Source of the DNA: Lascolabacillus massiliensis
Lineage (GTDB): Bacteria > Bacteroidota > Bacteroidia > Bacteroidales > Dysgonomonadaceae
Length of the DNA stretch: 64,000 bases
Reading direction: 5' to 3'
NCBI RefSeq assembly: GCF_001282625.1
Contig: NZ_CTEJ01000002.1
Location: forward strand, 1,180,501-1,244,500
The first letter of the stretch is position 1. Each line of letters begins with the position of its first letter. The notes under the pieces were generated by a model that saw only the letters and a program-made list of their open reading frames with translations, had not been told where the DNA came from and made no database searches. This document shows positions 38,663 to 47,114 of this stretch, in pieces. The position numbers and the translations under genes were made by a program.

Positions 38663-38837
38663 TTATTACTAACTAATATCTATCAGATTATACCCTAACC
38701 CCTGAATTGGTCTTTCCAGCTCCTTATTCATATAAGGAATCAAAGGAGCAGGTAAGGCTCATATAAGAGCAAAGTAAGAGGTAGGTACACTTATAATTGC
38801 AAATCTTCACTGTTTTTTAAAATTTTTCCTATTTAAC
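38663..38837. other. Intergenic stretch after the regulator gene
   Basis: Overlapping short inverted repeats lie at 38719-38749: GCTCCTT can pair with AAGGAGC, or its CCTTAT with ATAAGG. They precede the kduI promoter, so they belong to the 3' end of the regulator message. No gene was found. Confidence 0.35.
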
Positions 38838-38867
38838 TTGTCCGATTAAGAATAATTTGTATTTTTG
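38838..38867 (+). promoter_or_regulatory. Promoter of the kduI operon
   Basis: TTG (38838-38840), a 19-base spacer and TATTTTTG (38860-38867) match the Bacteroidota consensus. The operator core begins within the last two bases of the -7 element, the same geometry as at uxaC. Confidence 0.65.
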
Positions 38868-38879
38868 TGTACGTACACA
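38866..38879. promoter_or_regulatory. LacI-type operator before kduI
   Basis: TGTGTACGTACACA is identical to the core of the operator at 37459-37476. It overlaps the -7 end and the start-site region of the kduI promoter. Confidence 0.8.
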
Positions 38880-38947
38880 TTTCTTGCTAAACTTTAGCAT
38901 ACAGATACCGCATTTTAAGCTAATATTGAATCGATAACTTTTATCAT

Positions 38948-39790
38948 ATGAAAACAAATTATCAACTACGGTATGCAGCACATCCTTCAGATGCAAAATC
39001 TTATGATACTGAAAGATTAAGAAAAGAGTTTTTAATCGAAAACCTATTTAAAGCTGACGAAGTAAATATGGTATATTCAATGCATGACCGTCTTGTAGTA
39101 GGAGGAGCAATGCCAGTGAAAGAAAATCTGCAACTTGAATCGATAGATCCACTCAAGCAACCAATATTCCTGCGTAATCGTGAAATAGGCATCTTTAATG
39201 TTGGAGGAAAAGGAAAAATTAAAGTCGGTGACACATCTTATGAACTGGATTATAAAGAAGCACTTTATCTAGGAGCTGGTGACAGAGAAGTATATTTTGA
39301 GAGCATCGATCCTTCCACTCCTGCTAAGTACTACTTCAACTCAGCCACAGCTCATCGTAATTGGCCTGACAAAAAAGTCACCAGGGCAGATGCTGAAGTT
39401 GCAGAATTGGGGTCGCTTGAGACCGCTAATCATAGAATTATAAATAAGATGATAGTTAATCAGGTATTGCCAACATGCCAGCTTCAGATGGGGATGACTG
39501 AACTTGCACCCGGAAGTGTTTGGAATACTATGCCTGCTCATACACATTCGCGCAGAATGGAAGCCTACTTCTATTTTGAGGTACCTGAAGGTCAGGCTGT
39601 ATGTCATTTCATGGGCGAGCCGCAGGAAACCAGGCATATCTGGATGAAAGGTGATCAGGCTGTTATTTCTCCTGAATGGTCTATTCACTCAGGGGCAGCA
39701 ACATCTAACTATACATTTATCTGGGGTATGGCGGGAGAAAATCTGGACTATGGAGATCAGGATTTCTCAAAAATCACAGATCTTAAATAA
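38948..39790 (+). CDS. kduI: 5-dehydro-4-deoxy-D-glucuronate isomerase
   Basis: The 280-residue cupin-fold enzyme converts 5-keto-4-deoxyuronate, released from pectin or glycosaminoglycan by lyases, to 2,5-diketo-3-deoxygluconate. Zinc ligands H198, H200, E205 and H247 occupy MPAHTHSRRMEAY and IHSGAAT. Length matches the family. It is the first gene of the rightward operon, 47 bases before kduD, and is controlled by the operator at 38866. No lyase is encoded in the window, so the unsaturated uronates must come from enzymes elsewhere. Confidence 0.96.
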   Translation: MKTNYQLRYAAHPSDAKSYDTERLRKEFLIENLFKADEVNMVYSMHDRLVVGGAMPVKENLQLESIDPLKQPIFLRNREIGIFNVGGKGKIKVGDTSYELDYKEALYLGAGDREVYFESIDPSTPAKYYFNSATAHRNWPDKKVTRADAEVAELGSLETANHRIINKMIVNQVLPTCQLQMGMTELAPGSVWNTMPAHTHSRRMEAYFYFEVPEGQAVCHFMGEPQETRHIWMKGDQAVISPEWSIHSGAATSNYTFIWGMAGENLDYGDQDFSKITDLK

Positions 39791-39836
39791 TCAATACTCA
39801 TGAAGAGTATAACACAAACCAAGGAATAATATATTT

Positions 39837-40628
39837 ATGGATATTTTTTCTTTAAAGAATAAAGTTGCCCTTGTCACTGGTGCTGCCCATGGGATTGGTT
39901 TTCAAATGGCGGTTGCACTTGCCAATGCAGGAGCAAAGATTGCATTCAACAGCTCAAATGAATCTTCTATGAAAAAGGGAATTGAGGAATATCACAAACT
40001 TGGAATAGATGCATTTGGATTTGTTTGTGATGTTAGAGATGAGTTTGCTGTTAATAATATGATTGATGTCATAATCAGAGAAATTGGCGAGATAGACATT
40101 TTAGTGAATAATGCCGGAATAATTAAACGCATACCTGCTGTAGATATGAAAGTGGAGGAGTTCAAAGAGGTAATTGATGTTGATCTTGTTGCCCCCTTTA
40201 TCTTATCAAAAGCAGTTGCTCCTGCAATGATAAAACGTGGGGGAGGTAAAATAATTAATATTTGCTCATTAATGAGTGAACTGGGCAGAGAAACTGTATC
40301 TGCGTATGCAGCTGCAAAAGGAGGCTTGAAAATGCTCACAAGAACACTTGCAGCTGAATGGGGAAAATATAATATACAGGTAAATGGAATTGGTCCAGGC
40401 TACATTGCTACATCACAAACAGCACCACTTAGAGAAAAACAGGCAGATGGTAGTCCCCACCCTTTCGACTCATTTATAATCTCAAAAACACCTGCAGAGA
40501 GATGGGGTATACCTGAAGATCTTTCAGGTCCGGCAATTTTTCTGGCTTCCAGGGCATCTGACTTTGTTAATGGCCACATATTATATGTCGATGGCGGTAT
40601 TCTAGCTTATATAGGAAGACAACCTTAA
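39837..40628 (+). CDS. kduD: 2-deoxy-D-gluconate 3-dehydrogenase / DKII reductase
   Basis: The 263-residue short-chain dehydrogenase has the cofactor motif TGAAHGIG (about residues 14-21) and the triad S144, Y157, K161 (SAYAAAKGG). NNAGIIKRIP is characteristic of KduD and gluconate 5-dehydrogenase relatives. The enzyme reduces 2,5-diketo-3-deoxygluconate to KDG. Its place directly after kduI and before kdgK supports KduD over gluconate dehydrogenase. Confidence 0.93.
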   Translation: MDIFSLKNKVALVTGAAHGIGFQMAVALANAGAKIAFNSSNESSMKKGIEEYHKLGIDAFGFVCDVRDEFAVNNMIDVIIREIGEIDILVNNAGIIKRIPAVDMKVEEFKEVIDVDLVAPFILSKAVAPAMIKRGGGKIINICSLMSELGRETVSAYAAAKGGLKMLTRTLAAEWGKYNIQVNGIGPGYIATSQTAPLREKQADGSPHPFDSFIISKTPAERWGIPEDLSGPAIFLASRASDFVNGHILYVDGGILAYIGRQP

Positions 40629-40649
40629 TGTTCCATAAACTTATAAAAT

Positions 40650-41798
40650 ATGAGAACAGTATTACTTATAATCTTAATAGCAATTATCTCAGGTTGCACA
40701 ACGGGACATAATAAGATTGATGTTGTAATTAAAAATCCGAGTCCATTTGACAGAGATAATGAGATTACAGAGATCGAATGGAATAGGGTTCAGGAAATAC
40801 TATCCATAAAAGAGGGAGAGAGAGTAATTGTTACAGACATAAACAAAAAACAGGTAATATATCAGCTGATTATAAATGGCAGAAGTAATATTGAGTCGAT
40901 TATTTTTCCTGTATCCGTAAAAGCAGAAGGGGAATCGGTTTATACTATTTCCAAGGGTCAGCCGGAACAGTTTGAGCCACTTGTATATGGCAGATTAGTA
41001 CCGGAGAGAAAAGATGATTTTGCATGGGAGAATAACCGTACTGCATTCAGGATATACGGTCCGGCACTCAAGTCTACAGGCGAAATTAGCAATGGAATGG
41101 ATTTCTGGGCAAAAAAGACTGAAGAACTGATAATTGATAAGTGGTATAAGAATGATTTGTCAAATATAGCTTCATATCATACTGATAATGGAGAAGGACT
41201 GGACTTCTATAAGGTGGGCAGGACGCTGGGTCTTGGAATGACTGCTCCATTTTTTAATGATACTCTCTGTTTAGGTGATAATTTTATTAATTATGAAATA
41301 CTGGATAATGGACCATTAAGGATCACTTTCAGATTGACATACGAACCCTATTTTGCAGGAAACAATGAGATAGTGGAGACCCGTGTAATTTCTCTGGATG
41401 CTTACTCTTATTTTAACAGAGTAACCAATATTTTCTATACCAACAGTGAAATTATAGATCTGGCAACCGGAATAGTTATTCCTGAGGAGAACCCTGAAAT
41501 GGTTGAATCAGATGCAATTTATGGAGACAATAAAGGTATTATTGCTTATGAAACTCCCTCAGATTCAATAAACGGAACAATTTACACCGCTGCTATCAAT
41601 CCTGAAAGGTTTGATGTTATTAAAGTCTCAAATGGCCACTACCTGGGTATAAATAGTTATAAGCCTGGAGATGAATACAGTTATTATGCCGGAGGAGGGT
41701 GGAGTAAAGCAGGATTCAATAGCTTTGAAAAATGGAAGGAGTTTCTGAAAAGACAGAAAGAGATAATCGATAACCCTCTCATAACACAGATCAAGTAA
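40650..41798 (+). CDS. DUF4861 family lipoprotein
   Basis: The 382-residue protein has a short lipoprotein signal with the cysteine at C16 (IISGC). The body resembles DUF4861 proteins: an early IVIKNPSPFDR-like strand, a central DFWAKKTEELIIDKWYKND and a late YYAGGGWSKAG. Members occur beside uronate and pectin genes, but their activity is not established to my knowledge. It lies between kduD (21 bases) and kdgK (one base), so it is tightly bound to KDG production. An envelope glycan lyase or hydrolase supplying unsaturated uronate is a reasonable guess, not a demonstrated role. Confidence 0.75.
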   Translation: MRTVLLIILIAIISGCTTGHNKIDVVIKNPSPFDRDNEITEIEWNRVQEILSIKEGERVIVTDINKKQVIYQLIINGRSNIESIIFPVSVKAEGESVYTISKGQPEQFEPLVYGRLVPERKDDFAWENNRTAFRIYGPALKSTGEISNGMDFWAKKTEELIIDKWYKNDLSNIASYHTDNGEGLDFYKVGRTLGLGMTAPFFNDTLCLGDNFINYEILDNGPLRITFRLTYEPYFAGNNEIVETRVISLDAYSYFNRVTNIFYTNSEIIDLATGIVIPEENPEMVESDAIYGDNKGIIAYETPSDSINGTIYTAAINPERFDVIKVSNGHYLGINSYKPGDEYSYYAGGGWSKAGFNSFEKWKEFLKRQKEIIDNPLITQIK

Positions 41799-41799
41799 T

Positions 41800-42837
41800 A
41801 TGCAGAAAGTAGTTACATTTGGTGAAATAATGTTACGACTAGCCACCCCGGGATATAAGAGATTCATTCAGTCTGAAATTCTCATTTCAACCTTTGGAGG
41901 AGGAGAGGCTAATGTAGCAGTATCACTCGCAAACTATGGTATTCCTGTTGAATTTGTTACCCGTCTGCCCGAGAATGATATTGCCAATTGGTGCATTTCT
42001 GACCTTAGAAAATATGGAGTGGGAACCAGGCACATACTTAGAGGAGGTGAAAGAGTGGGGATTTACTTTCTTGAGACAGGAGCAGTAGCACGCCCTTCCA
42101 AAGTTATATATGACAGGGCAAACTCCTCCTTTGCAGAAGTAGAGAAAGGAATGATCAACTGGAAAGAGATATTAAAAGATGCATCATGGTTTCATTGGAC
42201 AGGTATTACACCGGCAATCTCACAAGGTGCCGCCGATGTTTGTCTTGAGGCTGTAAAAACAGCTAATGAGATGGGAATAACTGTCTCTTGCGATCTCAAT
42301 TACCGTAAAAACCTATGGAGATATGGTAAATCTGCAGCTGAGATTATGCCTCAGCTGGTTGAAGGGTGTAATATAATTCTTGGCAATGAAGAGGATGCTG
42401 AGAAAATGTTCGGTATAAAACCAGAAGGATTTCAGTCAGAACATACAGGAGGAAATATAGATGCTGAAGAATTTGAGTCTGTATGCAGACAGATAATGGA
42501 AAGATTTCCCCGAGCAAAAAAAGTAATCATTACACTTCGTGGTTCCATAAATGCTAATCACAACAGATGGGGTGGATGCCTCTTTTCAGATAAATTCTAT
42601 CAATCAAAAAGATATGATATTACACATATCGTAGACAGGGTTGGAGGAGGAGATTCATTTATGGGAGGCCTGATATATGGCTTGCTTACATACAGGGATG
42701 ATGATCAGAAAGCACTCGACTTTGCAGTTGCTGCTTCATCTCTTAAACATACTGTATATGGTGACTTTAATTTAGTGTCTGTATCTGAGGTGGAAACATT
42801 AATGAAGGGTAACAGCTCAGGCAGGGTTGTCAGATAA
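41800..42837 (+). CDS. kdgK: 2-dehydro-3-deoxygluconokinase
   Basis: The 345-residue PfkB-family kinase phosphorylates KDG to KDPG. The N-terminal loop GGGEANVA (33-40), the substrate region RPSKVIYDRA (98-107) and the strand CDLNYRKNLW match characterised KDG kinases. The catalytic base is D285 in DRVGGGDSF. It starts one base after the DUF4861 stop and is followed 11 bases later by eda, an arrangement that seals the KDG to pyruvate route. The divergent PfkB kinase at 33914 lacks the same substrate loops. Confidence 0.95.
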   Translation: MQKVVTFGEIMLRLATPGYKRFIQSEILISTFGGGEANVAVSLANYGIPVEFVTRLPENDIANWCISDLRKYGVGTRHILRGGERVGIYFLETGAVARPSKVIYDRANSSFAEVEKGMINWKEILKDASWFHWTGITPAISQGAADVCLEAVKTANEMGITVSCDLNYRKNLWRYGKSAAEIMPQLVEGCNIILGNEEDAEKMFGIKPEGFQSEHTGGNIDAEEFESVCRQIMERFPRAKKVIITLRGSINANHNRWGGCLFSDKFYQSKRYDITHIVDRVGGGDSFMGGLIYGLLTYRDDDQKALDFAVAASSLKHTVYGDFNLVSVSEVETLMKGNSSGRVVR

Positions 42838-42848
42838 AACAGAAAACT

Positions 42849-43517
42849 ATGGCTAAATTTTCCAGAATTAAAGTATATCAGACAATGGAGGATACAGGTA
42901 TAATACCTCTATTTTACCATTCAGATTTTGAGATCGCGAAACATGTAGTTGATGCATGCTATAAGGGTGGAGTCAGACTGTTTGAATTCACGAACAGAGG
43001 TGATTTTGCTCATGATCTATTTGCAAAGTTAATTCGATGGGTAGATAAAGAGTGCCCTGAAATGATACTGGGAGCAGGGTCTATAGTTGATGCCCCTACA
43101 GCATCCCTTTACATACAAATGGGGGCAAACTTTATAGTTGGCCCTATGCTCAACCCGGATATATTCAAGGTATGTAACCGCAGACAGATAGCTTACTCCC
43201 CTGGATGTGCCACTACAACTGAAATTGGTCTTGCCCAGGAGCTTGGAGCTGAAATTGTGAAGATATTTCCAGGAGGAGATGTTGGTGGACCAGCTTATGT
43301 AAAAAATATAAAGGGGCCTATGCCATGGACCAAAGTAATGGCAACAGGTGGAGTGGAACCAACTAAAGAGAGCATTACAGCATGGTTCAAAGCAGGTGTC
43401 ACCTGTGTTGGAATCGGGTCTAAGCTTTTCCCAAAAGAGGTGATTGAAAATGGTAACTGGGAAAAGATTACTCAATTATGCCGGGAATGCATTTCTATCA
43501 TACAACAAACCAGATAG
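42849..43517 (+). CDS. eda: KDPG/KHG aldolase
   Basis: The 222-residue class I aldolase cleaves 2-keto-3-deoxy-6-phosphogluconate to pyruvate and glyceraldehyde 3-phosphate. The Schiff-base lysine is K138 (IVKIFPGG) and the catalytic glutamate is E46 (LFEFTNR). Length and motifs are standard. It follows kdgK by 11 bases and precedes the transporter gene by 40, completing the rightward pathway. Confidence 0.95.
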   Translation: MAKFSRIKVYQTMEDTGIIPLFYHSDFEIAKHVVDACYKGGVRLFEFTNRGDFAHDLFAKLIRWVDKECPEMILGAGSIVDAPTASLYIQMGANFIVGPMLNPDIFKVCNRRQIAYSPGCATTTEIGLAQELGAEIVKIFPGGDVGGPAYVKNIKGPMPWTKVMATGGVEPTKESITAWFKAGVTCVGIGSKLFPKEVIENGNWEKITQLCRECISIIQQTR

Positions 43518-43557
43518 TGAATGTAATTTAATGAAAAACAATAGATAAAATTAAATC

Positions 43558-45015
43558 ATGAATAAACTACACGAGAGAACAAAAATGACCAATCAACGCT
43601 GGACAATATGTCTTATGTTGTTTTTGGCTACAACTATCAACTATCTTGACAGACAGGTTTTGTCACTTACATGGGCCGACTTTATTGCTCCTGAGTTTCA
43701 CTGGACAAACAGCGACTATGGAACGGTGGCTGGTCTGTTTTCACTTTTCTATGCTATCTCAATGCTATTTGCCGGGAAGTTTGTAGACCGACTGGATACA
43801 AAAAAAGGTTATCTGTGGGCTATTGGTGTATGGTCGGTAGGTGCCGTAATTCATGCATTCTGCGGACTAGTTACTTCCGGCATAGTTGCCGGCAGTTGGA
43901 CAACAAGTTTTGCAGGTGCCCGTGAAGCAATATCTGCTGTTGGTGATGTTTCTCTTGTTGTATCAGTAAGTGTGACTCTTTTTATATTTGCCCGACTTGT
44001 TCTAGCTATAGGTGAGGCGGGAAACTTCCCGGCAGCAATTAAGGCTACAGCTGAGTATTTCCCTAAAAAAGACAGGGCATATGCAACTAGTCTGTTTAAT
44101 GCAGGAGCCCAAATTGGCGCTTTAGTTGCACCATTGACCATTCCTTTCATAGCAAAAGCTTGGGGATGGGAAATGGCTTTTATTGTTATTGGAGCTCTTG
44201 GTTTTGTTTGGATGGGATGCTGGGTATTTATCTATGAAAAACCGGAAAGAAATAAAAGGGTAAATAGTGCTGAATTGGCATATATAAATCAGGATGATGA
44301 GATAGACGGAGTATCATCAACCTCAATAGACTCCAATGCAGGGAAGAAAGTTACTTTCAGGCAAGCTTTCAGACACAGGCAAACATGGTCCTTTGCTATT
44401 GGTAAGTTCCTGACCGACGGTGTATGGTGGTTTCTACTGTTTTGGATACCTGCCTACCTGAAATCAGTATATAACCTGGACTCAACACAAAGTGCCCCTC
44501 ATGTATTCCTTGTGTATGCTATTTCCATGATATCTATATTTACTGCAGGATTCTTCCCGGCATATTTCATGAGAAAAAAGAAAATGGATCCATATCTAGG
44601 AAGAATGAAAGCCATGCTGCTATTTGCCATGTTCCCAATACTAATCCTATTTGCTCAGCCATTAGGACAGATATCGGTATGGCTTCCTGTAATAATAATA
44701 GGTATTGCAGCTGCTGCACATCAGTCGTGGTCAGCAAATATTTTCACTACAGTAAGTGATATGTTCCCGAAATATGCAGTAGGAACAATAACCGGAATTG
44801 GAGGAATGGCAGGTGGACTTGGATCTTATTTGATTAACCAGGGATCGGGCATACTGTTTGATTTTACAGCAAACACAAATCTAAAGTTTATGGGATTTGA
44901 GGGTATTGAATCAGGTTACTTCATTATTTTCATGATTTGCGCATTTGCCTATCTGATTGGCTGGAGCATAATGAAAACATTAGTACCTAAATATCAGCTT
45001 ATCACCGAAATGTAA
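43558..45015 (+). CDS. exuT: MFS hexuronate transporter (ExuT-like)
   Basis: The 485-residue protein has about 12 membrane helices and the anion:cation symporter signature in its first helix (TTINYLDRQVLSLTW). A loop motif GKFVDRLDTKKG follows helix 2. A family-typical R(L/A)xLxxGEAGNFPAAIK stretch lies in helix 4. Close relatives carry glucuronate and galacturonate with protons. It ends the rightward operon and is followed by a hairpin terminator, so both uronate arms would share this importer. An insertion at about residues 105-135 (GLVTSGIVAGSW onward) is longer than in E. coli ExuT. The ATG at 43585 is an alternative start. Confidence 0.88.
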   Translation: MNKLHERTKMTNQRWTICLMLFLATTINYLDRQVLSLTWADFIAPEFHWTNSDYGTVAGLFSLFYAISMLFAGKFVDRLDTKKGYLWAIGVWSVGAVIHAFCGLVTSGIVAGSWTTSFAGAREAISAVGDVSLVVSVSVTLFIFARLVLAIGEAGNFPAAIKATAEYFPKKDRAYATSLFNAGAQIGALVAPLTIPFIAKAWGWEMAFIVIGALGFVWMGCWVFIYEKPERNKRVNSAELAYINQDDEIDGVSSTSIDSNAGKKVTFRQAFRHRQTWSFAIGKFLTDGVWWFLLFWIPAYLKSVYNLDSTQSAPHVFLVYAISMISIFTAGFFPAYFMRKKKMDPYLGRMKAMLLFAMFPILILFAQPLGQISVWLPVIIIGIAAAAHQSWSANIFTTVSDMFPKYAVGTITGIGGMAGGLGSYLINQGSGILFDFTANTNLKFMGFEGIESGYFIIFMICAFAYLIGWSIMKTLVPKYQLITEM

Positions 45016-45090
45016 TTATAATGATGGGGCTTATTAAGAGTGGGTGCCACATGTTTTAATATTTTGTTTGATAATTGTGGCAATCATAAA

Positions 45091-45120
45091 AAAAGGATCA
45101 GACTTTAATCCAATCCTTTT
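45091..45120. terminator. Bidirectional terminator between exuT and tRNA-Met
   Basis: A perfect 8-bp stem (AAAAGGAT with ATCCTTTT) and 14-base loop has A/T runs on both sides. It can end both the uronate operon and the convergent tRNA transcript. Confidence 0.65.
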
Positions 45121-45132
45121 ACTAATAAGTTG

Positions 45133-45206
45133 TGGTCCCAACTGGGCTTGAACCAGTGACTCCCTGATTATGAGTCAGGTGCTCTAACCAACTGAGCTAT
45201 GGGACC
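45133..45206 (-). tRNA. tRNA-Met (anticodon CAT)
   Basis: The minus strand folds as a cloverleaf. The acceptor GGTCCCA pairs with TGGGACC, the anticodon stem CCTGA/TCAGG encloses CTCATAA, and the T-arm ACTGG-TTCAAGC-CCAGT is perfect. The anticodon is CAT. A fully paired first acceptor base pair excludes the initiator. Elongator Met is preferred, but tRNA-Ile2 with lysidine is not excluded. No CCA is encoded. Confidence 0.88.
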
Positions 45207-45353
45207 GTTTGTCATTTGACAAAAGCGGGTGCAATATTACTACTTTTTCGTTAAAACTCCAAATATGGAGCAACTTTTATTTTTATATTTAAATTCTAAT
45301 ATCAGATTTTACCTGAGTATATTTGTCTTATTAAAAATGTTTTTATTGAATAT

Positions 45354-46247
45354 ATGTTTAAAAAAATAGTTGCCATAGAGCCTGTTGGATTAATTCCGTC
45401 AGCGGAGGAGAAGTTGAAATTATTTGCAGAAGAGGTTATTATGCACACCAATATCCCGGAGGATGACGCAGATATTGCACACCGAATAGGAGATGCCGAT
45501 GCTGTATTACTAAGCTATACGACACAACTCAGCCGGTCAGCAATGGAAAAATGCCCTAATATTAAATATATAGGAATGTGCAACTCTCTATACTCTCCGG
45601 AAAGCGCCAATGTTGATATTTCTTATGCAAATAGCAGAGGAATAACTGTAACAGGAATAAGAGACTACGGTGACGAAGGAGTGGTTGAATATGTAATAAG
45701 TGAACTCGTACGCTGCCTTCATGGTTTTGGCCAGTCCCCCTGGGATGGTGTTGCCAGAGAAATAACAGGGCTTAAAGCAGGTATAGTTGGACTTGGCAAA
45801 TCAGGAGGTATGATAGCCGATGCTTTACATTTTTTTGGTACAGATATTAGTTACTATTCAAGAAGTGAGAAAGATGATGCAAAAGCTAAGGGGTATCGTT
45901 ATCTTACACTAGACGAACTGCTGGCAGAGAGTGAAGTAATCTGCTGTTGTCTAAATAAAAACACTATCCTGATGCATGCCGAACAGTTTACAAAAATGGG
46001 AGACAGAAAGATTCTGTTTAATACAGGACTCTCACCCGCATGGGATGAAGAACCATTTTTAAAATGGCTTGAAGGTGATAATTTATGCTATTGTGACACT
46101 GTTGGTGCATTAGGTGGTGAGCATCTGTTAAATCACCCCAAAACAAGGTGTATGGAGGTTTCTTCCGGCAGAACAGTGCAGGCATTTGACCGATTAAGCG
46201 AGAAGGTGTTAGATAACCTTTCGGAATTTACAGGGATAAATATTTGA
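45354..46247 (+). CDS. D-isomer-specific 2-hydroxyacid dehydrogenase family protein
   Basis: The 297-residue protein has the catalytic/NAD-binding split of this family. The Rossmann motif GIVGLGKSGG lies at about residues 142-151, the catalytic arginine region is replaced by CCCLNKNT, and a late aspartate/glutamate-histidine pair falls around DTVGALGGEHLL. It is shorter than PGDH or LdhA, and the usual arginine is not obvious, so activity is uncertain. It follows tRNA-Met and is not part of the uronate operon, which ends at the terminator upstream. A role in 2-ketoacid reduction is only a family-level guess. Confidence 0.75.
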   Translation: MFKKIVAIEPVGLIPSAEEKLKLFAEEVIMHTNIPEDDADIAHRIGDADAVLLSYTTQLSRSAMEKCPNIKYIGMCNSLYSPESANVDISYANSRGITVTGIRDYGDEGVVEYVISELVRCLHGFGQSPWDGVAREITGLKAGIVGLGKSGGMIADALHFFGTDISYYSRSEKDDAKAKGYRYLTLDELLAESEVICCCLNKNTILMHAEQFTKMGDRKILFNTGLSPAWDEEPFLKWLEGDNLCYCDTVGALGGEHLLNHPKTRCMEVSSGRTVQAFDRLSEKVLDNLSEFTGINI

Positions 46248-46307
46248 CAGAAAACTGAAACTAATTCTGCTCTACGCTGACTAGTTAATCAGCAGAAATA
46301 TAAACTA

Positions 46308-47096
46308 TTAAAAAACAATAGGGGAAGCAATATTCTGTAGTGTACTTACTACAGACCAGCCTGCAATTGCTGAAGTGGCACTGAAAACATCTACCACAGC
46401 ATGAACCTCATCATTTTTTATCTCCACACGCTGTCTGTCACCTGTGAAATAGGGTGTCGACTCCATTGTCACCCGCAAATTATCAGGACCAACTGTAGCC
46501 AGTGAAGCTGCTACAGCCACATTAAGTCCGGTTGGAAATGTTTCAATGGCCTCACTTGCTGTACCTGAAAAGACCATCTTTTTTGAGATTTCCATTTCAC
46601 TATCATAGTGAGATGATCCTCTCAAAGCCTTTACCCCTTTTTCGTTAAGGAACTCAGCAGTTGCATTGCCCATTAGAGTTGCTGTTCTAAGGACATCGAA
46701 CCCACCGGTAGCACCCGAGGCGATATACACTTTAGTACCGTTTGCCAAAGCAGTTCTTCTAACCTTTTCCAGAAAATCAATATCTGCAAAAGCTCCTATT
46801 GATAATGTGATTACAGAAGTACCATTTTCTAAAGCTGAAATTGCAAACTCTTTCATAGCTGCCGGAGAAGCCGCTTCTACAAGAAAATCAGGTTTAAGAG
46901 CGAGCAGTTCAGTTAAAGATGAGCAAGGCTTACACTCCCTCCCGTTTTTTTTCATTTTACCTGCAAGACGCTCTGCTTTATTTTTTGATCGGGAATATAC
47001 TCCTACCAGATCATAATCAGGCAACAAGCCGGCCAATAAAGCATCAGCCACAATATCAGCCAGGAAACCACAACCTACAATTACAAGTCTCTTCAT
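46308..47096 (-). CDS. nadX: Aspartate dehydrogenase-like protein (NadX family)
   Basis: The 262-residue protein has an N-terminal Rossmann fold (VIVGCGFLADIVAD, about residues 4-17) and the DUF108 C-terminal domain with GASGGFD-like segment SGATGGFDVLR and FSGTASEAIETFP. Members oxidise L-aspartate to iminoaspartate, feeding NAD synthesis as an alternative to NadB. The histidine expected at the active site is in the SHYDSEM region. It lies 18 bases after ispG in the same direction and is probably co-transcribed. Direct nad genes are not nearby, so the in vivo role is inferred. Confidence 0.82.
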   Translation of the reverse strand: MKRLVIVGCGFLADIVADALLAGLLPDYDLVGVYSRSKNKAERLAGKMKKNGRECKPCSSLTELLALKPDFLVEAASPAAMKEFAISALENGTSVITLSIGAFADIDFLEKVRRTALANGTKVYIASGATGGFDVLRTATLMGNATAEFLNEKGVKALRGSSHYDSEMEISKKMVFSGTASEAIETFPTGLNVAVAASLATVGPDNLRVTMESTPYFTGDRQRVEIKNDEVHAVVDVFSATSAIAGWSVVSTLQNIASPIVF

Positions 47097-47114
47097 ATAG
47101 TTAAAAAATTCATA

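Noticed and set aside
38719..38749. Riboswitch-like alternating stems before kduI
   Set aside because: The repeats lie upstream of the kduI -33 element, so they are not in its leader; short AT-rich pairing by chance is likely.
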